The translations under genes and the position numbers were made by a program. DNA of 64,000 nucleotides from Bdellovibrionales bacterium (GTDB taxonomy: Bacteria; Pseudomonadota; Alphaproteobacteria; UBA9219). The DNA is taken from positions 5,100 through 69,099 of the forward strand of contig JBAZRW010000007.1 of assembly GCA_041662785.1 (NCBI GenBank). The letters are read 5' to 3'. Numbering within the stretch: position 1 is the stretch's first letter; every line of letters begins with the position of its first letter. The notes beneath the pieces are model-generated. The model worked only from the letters and a program-made list of their open reading frames with translations. It did no database searches and had not been told where the DNA came from. Below, in pieces: positions 49,906-59,347 of the stretch.

Positions 49906-52172
49906 GCGCTGGTTTCCACCACATTGCGCACAATGGCCTTAAGCAAGGCGATCAGCTCTTTTTTATTAATAGGCTTCGTCATGTAGCCATCAAGCCCTGC
50001 GGCTAACCCCTTTTGCCTCTCTTCGGGGAGCGCCGCCGCCGTCAAGGCGTAAATGGGAAGCCTCTTCCCATCATGGCGACGCGCTTCTTCATCTCGAATA
50101 TGCGTCGTGGCCTCAATCCCCCCCATGACGGGCATCTGCATGTCCATCAAAATCAAATCAAATTTGTCTTGGCCTAATTTATCAAGCGCCTGCTGGCCAT
50201 CGTTCGCCACCACCACCTCATGCCCCAATTTTCCCAGCATGGTTTTGATAATTTTCTGGTTAAGCTCCATATCCTCAGCCAAGAGAATTTTTAAGGCCAC
50301 CGAAGGCTCCGTCTCGCCCTCGCCGCCCGACGAAGCATCCACAGGTTCCTCTTGTCCGGCGGGCGCGATCTCATACGGAATGGTAACGGAAAAGGCGCTG
50401 CCCTTCCGCTCCACGCTATGCAGAACAATGGCGCCCCCCATAAGCTGCGCCAACTTATAAGAAATCGTCAGCCCCAGCCCCGTTCCGCCGAAGCGGCGCG
50501 TGGTTGAGTTGTCCTCCTGTGAAAACGCTTCAAAAATCTTTTTCTGTTTTTCCTTGGGAATACCAATTCCTGTATCTTGAACCACAAAGACAAGAACGAC
50601 ATGCCCGTCCTTCATAGACTTTGTTTTGACAAGAAGCGTGATGCTTCCTTGCGCTGTAAATTTCAAAGCATTTCCAAGAAGGTTGAGGAGAATCTGCCTC
50701 AACCGGACGGGATCCCCCATAAGCTGGCAGGGGACATCGGGATCAATCGTGCGAATTAGCGACACGCGGCTTTCATTGGCGCGCAAATAAAGGGGCTTGA
50801 TCATCTCATCAATCACGGAAGGAAGATGAAACGAGATGGTTTCAAGGCTCATCTTTCCGGCTTCGATCTTCGAGAAATCAAGGATGTCATTAATAATCGT
50901 CAAGAGCCACTCTGACGACACCTTGACGTTTTCAATGTATTCATATTGTTCTTTATTCAAGTCGGTTTCCAGCGCCAGCTCCGTCATGCCAATAATGCCA
51001 TTCATGGGCGTTCTAATTTCATGGCTCATGGCTGCCAAAAATTCTGACTTGGCTTTATTCGCTTCCTCAGCGTGCAAGCTGCTGGTGCGCAGGTCCGCCG
51101 CCATGCGCTCCAGCTGTTCGCTTTTTTCCCGAAGCTCATGCTCCACCGCTTCTCGTCTGGCTATCTCCTGAGACAAAGATAGGTTGCGATCCTGCAACTC
51201 AAACCGCCTTTTGTCCGACTCGGCAAACTCGGCTTGGAGACGAAGCGTCCGATTGCGCATTTTGATAAGCAGAAATACGGCAGCCAAAAGAAAAATAGGA
51301 AAAACGGAAACAATATATAAAAACGGACGCGAGGTTATGTCCCCATAAAGCTCTTGTTCCCCCAACAACGTAACAAACGCCCCAGGGATCCAAGCCAATG
51401 GAGTCAAAACAACCAAATCATAATCAGGAATAAGGCGGCGCGATTCACTGGCAAGGGAGAAAACCTCATTCCATTTATGTTTCAAAAGCAGCGGGACGGC
51501 CTCAGCTTTCAAACGATAGGGCTGATCAGGCAGGCGAACCTCCTTCCCCTCTTTTGTAACAAGCACCTCCAAATGGCCCTTATCTTCATCCGTCGGTTGG
51601 ACAAAAAAGTGTGTGACATACTTCATGTCGACGGCAAGGGTGACGCAGCCACGGGGCTTTCCCCGATACGAAACTGCCGCCGCCGCAATAAATTGGTTCT
51701 CTTTCTGATCAACAATAAAATGGGTCTTTTCACAATCATGCGCCGCTTGCGGCAAGGGCGGCGATTCAGGCAAGGTATCGACCAGAACTTCTCCCGCCTC
51801 AGAATAATACAGCAAGCGATTGCGTTTGCCACCGCCCAAGGATTCTCGGTGTTTGACTTCCTCAAGAAAAGCTGTCTCGACGGAGGTAAGGCTGGCCTTC
51901 AACCCATAGCGGGGTGACATGCCAAGATCCTTGTTCGTTAGATAGGACATAAGAACAAAAGAACCGGCTATGTCCACCGCATCGGTGCTTAGCCCTCGCG
52001 CAAAATCGTCCAAGGCGGCGGCATGCCGTGCGCTACTGGCAACTTGCCGCGCATTCGCGACATTTCTTAATTGTTCTTGCGACTCAAAAACATTTTTTAA
52101 AAGAACAAACGCATAGACGCAAAAAACAAGCGTTGCGAAAAGGGGCCATTTAGAGGCGAAACGAATTGACAC
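49902..52172 (-). CDS. Hybrid sensor histidine kinase
   Basis: A GTG at 52172 with GGGGAGGAG gives 756 residues. Two membrane segments (about 12-30 and 283-303) bound a periplasmic sensor region; then a coiled coil, HisKA SEFLAAMSHEIRTPMNGIIG (phosphorylated His), HATPase (RFGGTGLGLTISYKLAQLMG) and a receiver with phosphoacceptor Asp in LILMDMQMPVMGG. The upstream gene encodes a solute-binding protein, so the two probably form a ligand-sensing unit. No output domain follows the receiver. Confidence 0.92.
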   Translation of the reverse strand: MSIRFASKWPLFATLVFCVYAFVLLKNVFESQEQLRNVANARQVASSARHAAALDDFARGLSTDAVDIAGSFVLMSYLTNKDLGMSPRYGLKASLTSVETAFLEEVKHRESLGGGKRNRLLYYSEAGEVLVDTLPESPPLPQAAHDCEKTHFIVDQKENQFIAAAAVSYRGKPRGCVTLAVDMKYVTHFFVQPTDEDKGHLEVLVTKEGKEVRLPDQPYRLKAEAVPLLLKHKWNEVFSLASESRRLIPDYDLVVLTPLAWIPGAFVTLLGEQELYGDITSRPFLYIVSVFPIFLLAAVFLLIKMRNRTLRLQAEFAESDKRRFELQDRNLSLSQEIARREAVEHELREKSEQLERMAADLRTSSLHAEEANKAKSEFLAAMSHEIRTPMNGIIGMTELALETDLNKEQYEYIENVKVSSEWLLTIINDILDFSKIEAGKMSLETISFHLPSVIDEMIKPLYLRANESRVSLIRTIDPDVPCQLMGDPVRLRQILLNLLGNALKFTAQGSITLLVKTKSMKDGHVVLVFVVQDTGIGIPKEKQKKIFEAFSQEDNSTTRRFGGTGLGLTISYKLAQLMGGAIVLHSVERKGSAFSVTIPYEIAPAGQEEPVDASSGGEGETEPSVALKILLAEDMELNQKIIKTMLGKLGHEVVVANDGQQALDKLGQDKFDLILMDMQMPVMGGIEATTHIRDEEARRHDGKRLPIYALTAAALPEERQKGLAAGLDGYMTKPINKKELIALLKAIVRNVVETSA

Positions 52173-52184
52173 GATCTCCTCCCC

Positions 52185-53066
52185 TTAATCCTTTTTCAGA
52201 AAGAATTCGGGGAAAAAACTCCGTATTCCCAGAAAGTATTTATCAACAAGCAGGTCATACATTCCATTGGCTTTGATCTGAAAAAGGTAATTGTTAAACG
52301 CATCCCGCAGCTCAGGGGACGATGGAGAAAACGCTGTTGCCAAAGCCTGCTCCTGCGATATAGGACCCAGCACTTTGATCTTGCCCGCCCAATCGTGCAA
52401 ATCAAGGATAACATCCGGCGCGTCCAAAAGTGTCAGATCGGCTTTGCCATCAACCAGCGACCGCGCGATGCTGCGGGAGTTAGTGTCTTCGTCAAGACGG
52501 TGAAAATTGGCAACCTTGTTCTCAAGATCATAGTTTCGGGGATCAAGTTTTGTATTTTTCACGACCATCAGGCTGCTTTTCCCAATCAGGGCTTTTGTCT
52601 CAACAATGTCCTTGTTCAAGTTGTCGCTTCCCTTAATGGGCGCTAGTGGCGCGTTCGCGCGCGCAATAAGAAAAACTTGCGAAGGAAAGGTCGGCGCGGA
52701 ATAAAGAAAGAACGGTTCGCGCCATGAAAAAATGGCGAACCCCACAGAAATCAAGTCGCCCTTGACGGGATAGTTTCCCTCAAGAACCCCTCCATCCTTT
52801 TTGCGGACAATGTCCTTGCCCAGCAAATCGCGCACAAGGGTTGAATGCTGGCTTGACACAAAAACATATTTGACGCCAAGATATTTGGCAAAGCCTTGGA
52901 TGATTTCAACATCAAACCCATCGCCAAAGCCTGTCACAAAATTCGCATAAGGAAATCCAAGATGCCTGATTTCGCCTCGCGCCTTAATATCCTGAAGATC
53001 GCCAGCGTTGGCGCAGGGGGAAAAAAGGGCAAAAAAAACGACGAGGCAAAGCCCCAATTTTTTCAT
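52185..53066 (-). CDS. Periplasmic solute-binding protein (family 3)
   Basis: The 293-residue protein starts with a signal peptide (MKKLGLCLVVFFALFSPCAN) and has the amino-acid-binding-protein layout (FDVEIIQGFAKYLGVKYVFV, LLDAPDVILDLHDW). No transporter genes are nearby; it lies 12 bases upstream of the hybrid kinase, so it may serve as its ligand-binding partner. Ligand unknown. Confidence 0.85.
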   Translation of the reverse strand: MKKLGLCLVVFFALFSPCANAGDLQDIKARGEIRHLGFPYANFVTGFGDGFDVEIIQGFAKYLGVKYVFVSSQHSTLVRDLLGKDIVRKKDGGVLEGNYPVKGDLISVGFAIFSWREPFFLYSAPTFPSQVFLIARANAPLAPIKGSDNLNKDIVETKALIGKSSLMVVKNTKLDPRNYDLENKVANFHRLDEDTNSRSIARSLVDGKADLTLLDAPDVILDLHDWAGKIKVLGPISQEQALATAFSPSSPELRDAFNNYLFQIKANGMYDLLVDKYFLGIRSFFPEFFLKKD

Positions 53067-53188
53067 ATTGGTCTCCCCTCCACGTCAAAAAAGAAAAAAG
53101 AGCACTCCATCATCAGGCGGAATCGTTAAAAGAACGATAAGGATCAAAAACCGTACGTTTTACCAAGCGCATAGGCCTAGGGCGTAGT

Positions 53189-54883
53189 CTAAACCCTGAC
53201 CAAATGAACCTCGACAACAGGCTTCTTCCCTTGCGATTCATGCAAGGCACGACGAACAATCTTTGTCACGGCCTGCTTCATCGTGTCATCTTCCAAAAGC
53301 GTGGCGCGGGGCATCCGCTCAACCTCATCCAAGATCATCGACGAAATATCCTCGCTCAAGACGCGGATGGCCTTTTCATCATCAATCCCCAAAAGCGTGA
53401 TTTGAGGTTCGCTGGCCACCATACCACGACGATCCAGCGCAAGCGTCACGACCGCCGCGCCGTTAAAGCCCATCTTGCGGCGATGCTGCGTGACCGTTTG
53501 ATCCAAAGGACGCAGGCGCGTTCCATCAAGACCCCATCGACCCGCTTGCACCTCCCCCACTAATTCATGCGTGTCGGGGCCAAGGCGAATGATCTGGCCA
53601 TTTTTCGGAATTACGACGTTCTCAATCCCCAGCGACCGCGCCAGCGCCGCATGATCGGTCTGATGGCGCAACTCGCCATGCACTGGCACGGACAAATGAG
53701 GCTTCACCCAACGGTAAAGCTCGGCAATATCGGGTTGCCCCGCATGACCGGAGGCGTGAACCAATCGCCCATCAGCCATGTGATCGTTCGTCACGACCTT
53801 CACGCGGTGGCTTAGCAAAAGATTTTGCACGCGACCGATGGCTTTTTCATTGCCGGGAATGTCGCGCGAGGAGAAAATCACGACGTCGCCACGCTCTAGC
53901 GTCACGGCAGGATGATCAAACACAGCAATGCGCGAAAGCGCAGCGCGGCGCTCGCCCTGACAGCCTGTGCAGACCATGACGACCTTATCACGCGGCGCTT
54001 GCATCGCTTCATGTTCGCTAAGAAAGTCGCTGAACTCCGGCAGGTAGCCAAGCGACTCCGCTATTTCGGCATTACGCCATAAAGAACGCCCGACCAACGA
54101 GACGTGGCGACCATGCTGCTTTGCGGCAAGCGCGATGGACTTCACGCGTGCAATGTTGCTGGAGAAACATGTGACGGCAATACGCCCCTTATACTCTCCG
54201 AAAAGATCGACCATTCCCTTTTGTACCGCGATTTCAGAAGGCGTCGCCACGGAAACCGTCGCGTTCGTTGAATCGCCGACTAGCGCCATAACACCCTCGC
54301 GGCCTAATTCTTTTAAGCGCGCTTCGTCCGTCAGACGGCCAATAATCGGGTCGTTATCAAACTTCCAGTCGCCCGTATGAAGCACGCGGCCATGAACCGT
54401 ATTAATCGCCACCATATGGCTTTCGGGAACCGAGTGCGTGACGGGGATCATCTCGATGGCGAAAGGCCCCGCCTCAAACGAACTGCCGACAGGGATCTCG
54501 ATCAAATTGAAAAGACCCTGCATGCCCGCCTGCGCAAACTTGGCGCGCAGGATGGCGGCTGGAAATGGCGTCGCGTATACGGGACAGCGCAAATCTGCCC
54601 ACAAACGCTCGATCGCGCCCAAATGATCTTCATGTCCGTGTGTGATCACAATGCCCAGCAAATCATCGCGCCGCGCCGCAATAAAGCTAATATCAGGCGT
54701 AATAATATCGATACCGGGTGTCGTATCGTCGCCGAACATGATCCCACAATCGACCATCAGCCACTTGCCTGCCGTGCCATAAAGATTGAGGTTCATGCCA
54801 ATCTCGCCCGATCCCCCCAAAGGCAAAAGCCACAAGGCGTCATCGGGTGGACGGTGCATGTCTATTTTTACTTTATGCGTCAT
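53189..54883 (-). CDS. rnj: Ribonuclease J
   Basis: The 564-residue metallo-beta-lactamase/beta-CASP protein has ITHGHEDHLGAI for zinc binding, MVDCGIMFG, the beta-CASP motifs and HASGHAGQPDIAELYRWV near residue 393. It degrades and processes RNA with endo- and 5'-exonuclease activity. Its start overlaps coaX by ATGA. The rnj-coaX-birA-nuoN order is conserved in alphaproteobacteria. Confidence 0.95.
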   Translation of the reverse strand: MTHKVKIDMHRPPDDALWLLPLGGSGEIGMNLNLYGTAGKWLMVDCGIMFGDDTTPGIDIITPDISFIAARRDDLLGIVITHGHEDHLGAIERLWADLRCPVYATPFPAAILRAKFAQAGMQGLFNLIEIPVGSSFEAGPFAIEMIPVTHSVPESHMVAINTVHGRVLHTGDWKFDNDPIIGRLTDEARLKELGREGVMALVGDSTNATVSVATPSEIAVQKGMVDLFGEYKGRIAVTCFSSNIARVKSIALAAKQHGRHVSLVGRSLWRNAEIAESLGYLPEFSDFLSEHEAMQAPRDKVVMVCTGCQGERRAALSRIAVFDHPAVTLERGDVVIFSSRDIPGNEKAIGRVQNLLLSHRVKVVTNDHMADGRLVHASGHAGQPDIAELYRWVKPHLSVPVHGELRHQTDHAALARSLGIENVVIPKNGQIIRLGPDTHELVGEVQAGRWGLDGTRLRPLDQTVTQHRRKMGFNGAAVVTLALDRRGMVASEPQITLLGIDDEKAIRVLSEDISSMILDEVERMPRATLLEDDTMKQAVTKIVRRALHESQGKKPVVEVHLVRV

Positions 54884-55665
54884 ACTCTGTTTTCAACTTT
54901 CTTGTTTTTTTCAAAAATCAGCGCAAGACCGCGCAAAGTCAGATCCGTATTAATATGATCCAAAGAAGGAATAGCCTCATCAAACAAAGAGGCCAACCCG
55001 CCCGTCGCCACCACGGTCATGGGCAAACCAAACTCGGCCTTGATGCGCGCAATCAAGCCTTCGATCATGCCAACATAGCCCCAGAAAAGCCCCGATTGGA
55101 TAGCCGTGACTGTTCCCGTCGCGATAACCTTGGGGGGCCGCGCCACGGCAACGCTAGGCAGCTTGGCCGCCGCCATATGCAAAGCACGAAGCGACAGATT
55201 AACACCCGGCGCAATCACGCCGCCGCAGTAAACACCCTCACCATCAATCACATCAAATGTCGTCGCTGTCCCAAAATCGATGATGAGCAGCGGCGCTTTA
55301 TACGAAGCGACGCCTGCTACAGCATTCACCAAACGATCCGCGCCCAGCTCTTCGGGGCGATCAATCTTGACCGTAATGCCTGTCTTTACGCCCGTCGCGC
55401 CCACCATCAACGGTTCGCAATCAAAATGGTGACGGCAAAGCCGGATCAAGTTAAAATTCGCGTCCGGCACAACCGAGCCAATGATCGCGTCGGTTACGGC
55501 GGAAACCTCAACGCCGATTTGGGCCATAAGCGTTTTCAAAAAAGCGGCATATTCATCCGCCGTACGTTGCGCATTCGTCGTGGCACGCCACATGCCAATT
55601 TGGGTCAAGCCGTCAAATAGCGCAAAAACGGTATTCGTATTACCGGCATCAATGGCAAGAAGCAT
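54880..55665 (-). CDS. coaX: Type III pantothenate kinase
   Basis: The 261-residue protein has AIDAGNTNTVFALFDG at the start, GADRLVNAVAG and IDFGTATTFDVI, all typical of CoaX, which phosphorylates pantothenate in CoA synthesis. It lies 21 bases after birA and overlaps rnj by 4. Confidence 0.96.
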   Translation of the reverse strand: MLLAIDAGNTNTVFALFDGLTQIGMWRATTNAQRTADEYAAFLKTLMAQIGVEVSAVTDAIIGSVVPDANFNLIRLCRHHFDCEPLMVGATGVKTGITVKIDRPEELGADRLVNAVAGVASYKAPLLIIDFGTATTFDVIDGEGVYCGGVIAPGVNLSLRALHMAAAKLPSVAVARPPKVIATGTVTAIQSGLFWGYVGMIEGLIARIKAEFGLPMTVVATGGLASLFDEAIPSLDHINTDLTLRGLALIFEKNKKVENRV

Positions 55666-55686
55666 CAGGAAGCCTCCCTTACTTTT

Positions 55687-56415
55687 TTACAAGAAAAAAA
55701 CATCGCCCGTCCGTATGACGGTTTCCTGCCCATCTGCCAAGCGCAAGATAAGGCTCCCCTTAGAATCGATTCCAGCAAAGTCGCCATGAACCTCGCCCGA
55801 AGGCAGCCTCACAACCATGGCCCCCATCTTGGCATCCGACAGCCACGCCTTACGGATCGGGCAAAAACCATCGTAGTAGAGGGTTTGACGCCATTGATCA
55901 AGGCTTTGCAGAAAATAAGCCAGCGCAGCCTCAACCGTCACCGACGATCCCTGCTCGGACAAAGAGGTCGTCGGGTAAAGGGCCTCATCGGGATGATGCG
56001 TAACATTAAGACCAACCCCGATCACAATCCACTCTACCAGATTGTCAACGACAGGGGCCGTCTCAAGCAAAACGCCGCTAATTTTCTTCCCCTCAACCAG
56101 CACGTCGTTAGGCCATTTAAGTTGCAAAGACGCCTCTGGGCAGGCCTTTAAGACCGCATCATGAACGGCCAACGCCGCCGCAAAAGTGTACAGCGCTGTC
56201 TGTTGCAGCGTACGGCGAGGCCGCAAAAGCACGCTGACATACAAATTGCCTTCAGGCGATTCCCACGTGCGACCCAACCGTCCCTTACCCGCCGTCTGGC
56301 GCAACGCTTGCACGACAAGACCTTCGGCCTCGCCCGCTTCGGCGGCTTGCCTAGCCACCGCATTGGTACTTTCGGTAACATCCAGCGTTTGAACGCGAAA
56401 AAAAGAAGGGATCAT
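55687..56415 (-). CDS. birA: Biotin--[acetyl-CoA-carboxylase] ligase
   Basis: The 242-residue protein has the biotin ligase motifs KGRLGRTWESPEGNLYVS, LKWPNDVLVEGKKISG and VIGVGLNV. There is no N-terminal HTH, so it is a ligase only, not a repressor. It overlaps nuoN by ATGA at 56412-56415. Confidence 0.96.
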   Translation of the reverse strand: MIPSFFRVQTLDVTESTNAVARQAAEAGEAEGLVVQALRQTAGKGRLGRTWESPEGNLYVSVLLRPRRTLQQTALYTFAAALAVHDAVLKACPEASLQLKWPNDVLVEGKKISGVLLETAPVVDNLVEWIVIGVGLNVTHHPDEALYPTTSLSEQGSSVTVEAALAYFLQSLDQWRQTLYYDGFCPIRKAWLSDAKMGAMVVRLPSGEVHGDFAGIDSKGSLILRLADGQETVIRTGDVFFL

Positions 56416-57872
56416 GGAAGCAACAGCCTTTCCGCAGCAAGGCGTGCACCATCAACAAGCAGCGCAGGAGCAAGAACAAACAAAGCAAGAAAGAGCGAGG
56501 CCAGAGCGAGGCCGCCCTTCAACGCAAAAGAGCCAACAGGATCAAGTTGCCCCTCTTTCGCCGCATCAAAATACATGATTTTGATGATCCGTAAATAGTA
56601 GCCTGCCGCCACGACGCTAGCGAGCACCCCAATCAGCGCCAAGGGCCACAACCCAGCCTTAACCGCCGCCAGCAAAACGAAGTATTTGCCAAAGAATCCG
56701 GCCAAAGGCGGCACACCGGCCAAAGAGAACAAAGCCACGGCAAGTATCAGTGCCATCCATGGGTGTGTTTGGGATAGCCCCGCCAGATCATCCATCTTTT
56801 CCACGGGGGCATCATCTCGACGCATGCCCACCATCACGCCAAACACAATCAGTGTCGCAACAAAATAAACAGCCAGATAAACCAACACACCTTGCAGACC
56901 CAAAACGCTTATCCCGCCACGCACAGGATCAAGGGCAACAAAACCCACCAGCATCGTGCCAACATTCGCGATAGCGCTATAGGCCATCAGGCGCTTGATG
57001 TTCTTTTGCAGCAATCCCGCGAACGAACCCAACGCCATCGAAGCCACGGCCAGAACGATCAGGATCGGCTGCCAAACGGTCGCCGTGGCCGCCAAAGGAA
57101 CGGCTAACACAACCGCCAGCAGCGCCAACGCCGCAATTTTCGGCGCAGCCGCCAAAAAGGCCGTGACGGGCAATGGCGCACCTTCATACACATCGGGCGT
57201 CCACATATGGAACGGCACGGCGGATGCTTTCAAAGCAAACCCCGCCAAAACAAAGCCCAGAGCAACGACAATGCCGACAGGCAGCGCCGGACTTTGCGTC
57301 AAGACGTGTGCCATAACATCAAACCCTGTGCCCCCCGCGAAGCCATAAAGCAGCGATAGCCCAAACAGCATAATCGCGGATGAAAAAGCCGAAAGCATAA
57401 AATATTTTAATCCGGCCTCACTGGATCGTTTTTCTTCGCGCTGAAAAGCCGTCAGGACATAAAGCCCCAGATTTTGCAGCTCCAGCGCGACATACAACGC
57501 GATCCAATCATGCGCCGAGATCATCAGCATCATGCCCAGCGCCGACAGCATCACCAAAACAGGATATTCGGGTTTGATGCCCCTTTTCTGTCCGCCAAAA
57601 AATACCGGCGCAAGCGTCAGCGAACCCGCCGACGCGATCAGCAGCATGACTTTGATAAACCGCCTAAAGTCATCAACCGCAAACATGCCATGAAAAACCA
57701 CTCCGGACTCACGGCCCAAAAACACCAGCACTGCCGCGGCCAGCAAGGAAACAATCGCCGCGCTTGTGACAAGGCCGCCAGCCTTGTCCCCACGAAACGC
57801 ACCGATCAGCAAAAGCGCCATCGCCGCCACCGCCACCATCATTTCAGGAAGAGCAAAAAGCATGTTGATCAT
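56412..57872 (-). CDS. nuoN: NADH-quinone oxidoreductase subunit N
   Basis: The 486-residue protein has about 14 hydrophobic segments and the antiporter-like features of complex I (YVALELQNLGLYVLTAF, MWTPDVYEGAPLPVTAFLAA, KRLMAYSAIANVGTM). It is one of the proton-pumping membrane subunits. It overlaps nuoM by ATGA. Confidence 0.96.
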   Translation of the reverse strand: MINMLFALPEMMVAVAAMALLLIGAFRGDKAGGLVTSAAIVSLLAAAVLVFLGRESGVVFHGMFAVDDFRRFIKVMLLIASAGSLTLAPVFFGGQKRGIKPEYPVLVMLSALGMMLMISAHDWIALYVALELQNLGLYVLTAFQREEKRSSEAGLKYFMLSAFSSAIMLFGLSLLYGFAGGTGFDVMAHVLTQSPALPVGIVVALGFVLAGFALKASAVPFHMWTPDVYEGAPLPVTAFLAAAPKIAALALLAVVLAVPLAATATVWQPILIVLAVASMALGSFAGLLQKNIKRLMAYSAIANVGTMLVGFVALDPVRGGISVLGLQGVLVYLAVYFVATLIVFGVMVGMRRDDAPVEKMDDLAGLSQTHPWMALILAVALFSLAGVPPLAGFFGKYFVLLAAVKAGLWPLALIGVLASVVAAGYYLRIIKIMYFDAAKEGQLDPVGSFALKGGLALASLFLALFVLAPALLVDGARLAAERLLLP

Positions 57873-59347
57873 CTATCTTCCCCTGCATGCTGTATCCGCT
57901 CCGCATCCACCGCAAATATGCGCGTAAACGTCGTCGGATAAAGGCCCACCCACAAAATCAAAAGCAACAGCGGTAGGAACATCGCTGCCTCGCGCCACGT
58001 CAGATCGGGAAGCGCCTTCACTTCCGCCTTCTCAGCCACACCGAAAAACACCCGCGCATAAAGCCACAGCATGTATATCGCACCCAGCACAATGCCCAAA
58101 GCCGCCACAGCCGCCACGCCATGATTCATAATCCACGCGCCCTGCATCGCCAGAAACTCACCCACAAAACCGGACGTTCCGGGCAAACCAACCGCCGCCA
58201 ACGTCAAGACCATGAACACCGACGCAAAGTGCGGCATCACGCTCGCCACGCCGCCGAACCGCACTATTTCACGCGTATGCGTGCGCTCATACACCACGCC
58301 GACACCAAGGAACAGCGCGGCAGAGACGATCCCGTGCGAGAGCATCACCATCATCGCGCCGTCCAATCCCTCGCGCGTGCCAGAGAAAATCCCCAGCGTG
58401 ACATACCCCATATGCGCGACGGACGAATAGGCAACCAGCTTCTTCATATCCGTCTGCGCAAGCGCTACCAGCGAGCCATAGATGATGGCAATCAAACTGA
58501 GCGTCACCACCATCGGCGCAAAAGTCGCGCTGGCGTCAGGCAACATCTGCAAGGAAATCCGGATAAAGCCGTACCCGCCCATCTTCAACAAAACGCCTGC
58601 CAGAATAACGCTGCCCGCCGTTGGCGCTTGCACATGCGCATCGGGCAACCATGTATGAAACGGCCACATGGGAGTCTTCACGGCAAACGAGGCAAAGAAC
58701 GCAAGCCACAACCACATGGCCATTTCTTTCGGGAACGCAAAACCCATCATCGCGGTCATATCACTCGTCCCCGCCTTCATCACCATCACAAAGATGGCGA
58801 CCAGCATCAAAACCGATCCCAAGAACGTATAAAGGAAAAACTTCATCGCCGCATAAACACGCCGCTCGCCGCCCCACACGCCGATGATCAGGAACATGGG
58901 GATCAACGCGCCTTCGAAAAAAACATAGAATAAAAAGAAATCGAGCGCCGTAAACATCCCGATCATCATGGTCTCAAGCAAAAGCAGCGCCGCCATAAAA
59001 GACCGCGCCCGCTCCTTCACCGCAAAGCCCGACAGGATTGCAATCGGCGTTAGCAGCGTCGAAAGCAAAACGAACCACAGCGAAATCCCGTCCACGCCCC
59101 GATGATACACAAGGCCCATCGACGGCATCCACGCGGCCTTTTCGACCAGCTGAAAACCGCCCGTCGCCGCGTCGTACAAAAAGGGCAGCGCAAGCGACGC
59201 TATAAACGTCACGCCAGAAGCCACCAGCGCGATCAGCCTTGTGCGCCTCACCTGCTTTTCATCCTGCCCACGCGGCAACAGCGCCAGCGCCACCACGCCC
59301 AGTAGTGGCAGGAATGTGATTAGGCTTAAAAGCGGAAAGTTGTTCAT
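57869..59347 (-). CDS. nuoM: NADH-quinone oxidoreductase subunit M
   Basis: ATG 59347 (MNNFPLLSLITFLPLLG) overlaps the nuoL stop as ATGA, so the longer frame to 59440 is not used. About 492 residues, 13-14 membrane segments; conserved FVFFEGALIPMFLIIGVWG-type block, FHTWLPDAHVQAPTAGSVIL and KKLVAYSSVAHMGYV. It pumps protons as part of complex I. Confidence 0.96.
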   Translation of the reverse strand: MNNFPLLSLITFLPLLGVVALALLPRGQDEKQVRRTRLIALVASGVTFIASLALPFLYDAATGGFQLVEKAAWMPSMGLVYHRGVDGISLWFVLLSTLLTPIAILSGFAVKERARSFMAALLLLETMMIGMFTALDFFLFYVFFEGALIPMFLIIGVWGGERRVYAAMKFFLYTFLGSVLMLVAIFVMVMKAGTSDMTAMMGFAFPKEMAMWLWLAFFASFAVKTPMWPFHTWLPDAHVQAPTAGSVILAGVLLKMGGYGFIRISLQMLPDASATFAPMVVTLSLIAIIYGSLVALAQTDMKKLVAYSSVAHMGYVTLGIFSGTREGLDGAMMVMLSHGIVSAALFLGVGVVYERTHTREIVRFGGVASVMPHFASVFMVLTLAAVGLPGTSGFVGEFLAMQGAWIMNHGVAAVAALGIVLGAIYMLWLYARVFFGVAEKAEVKALPDLTWREAAMFLPLLLLILWVGLYPTTFTRIFAVDAERIQHAGEDR

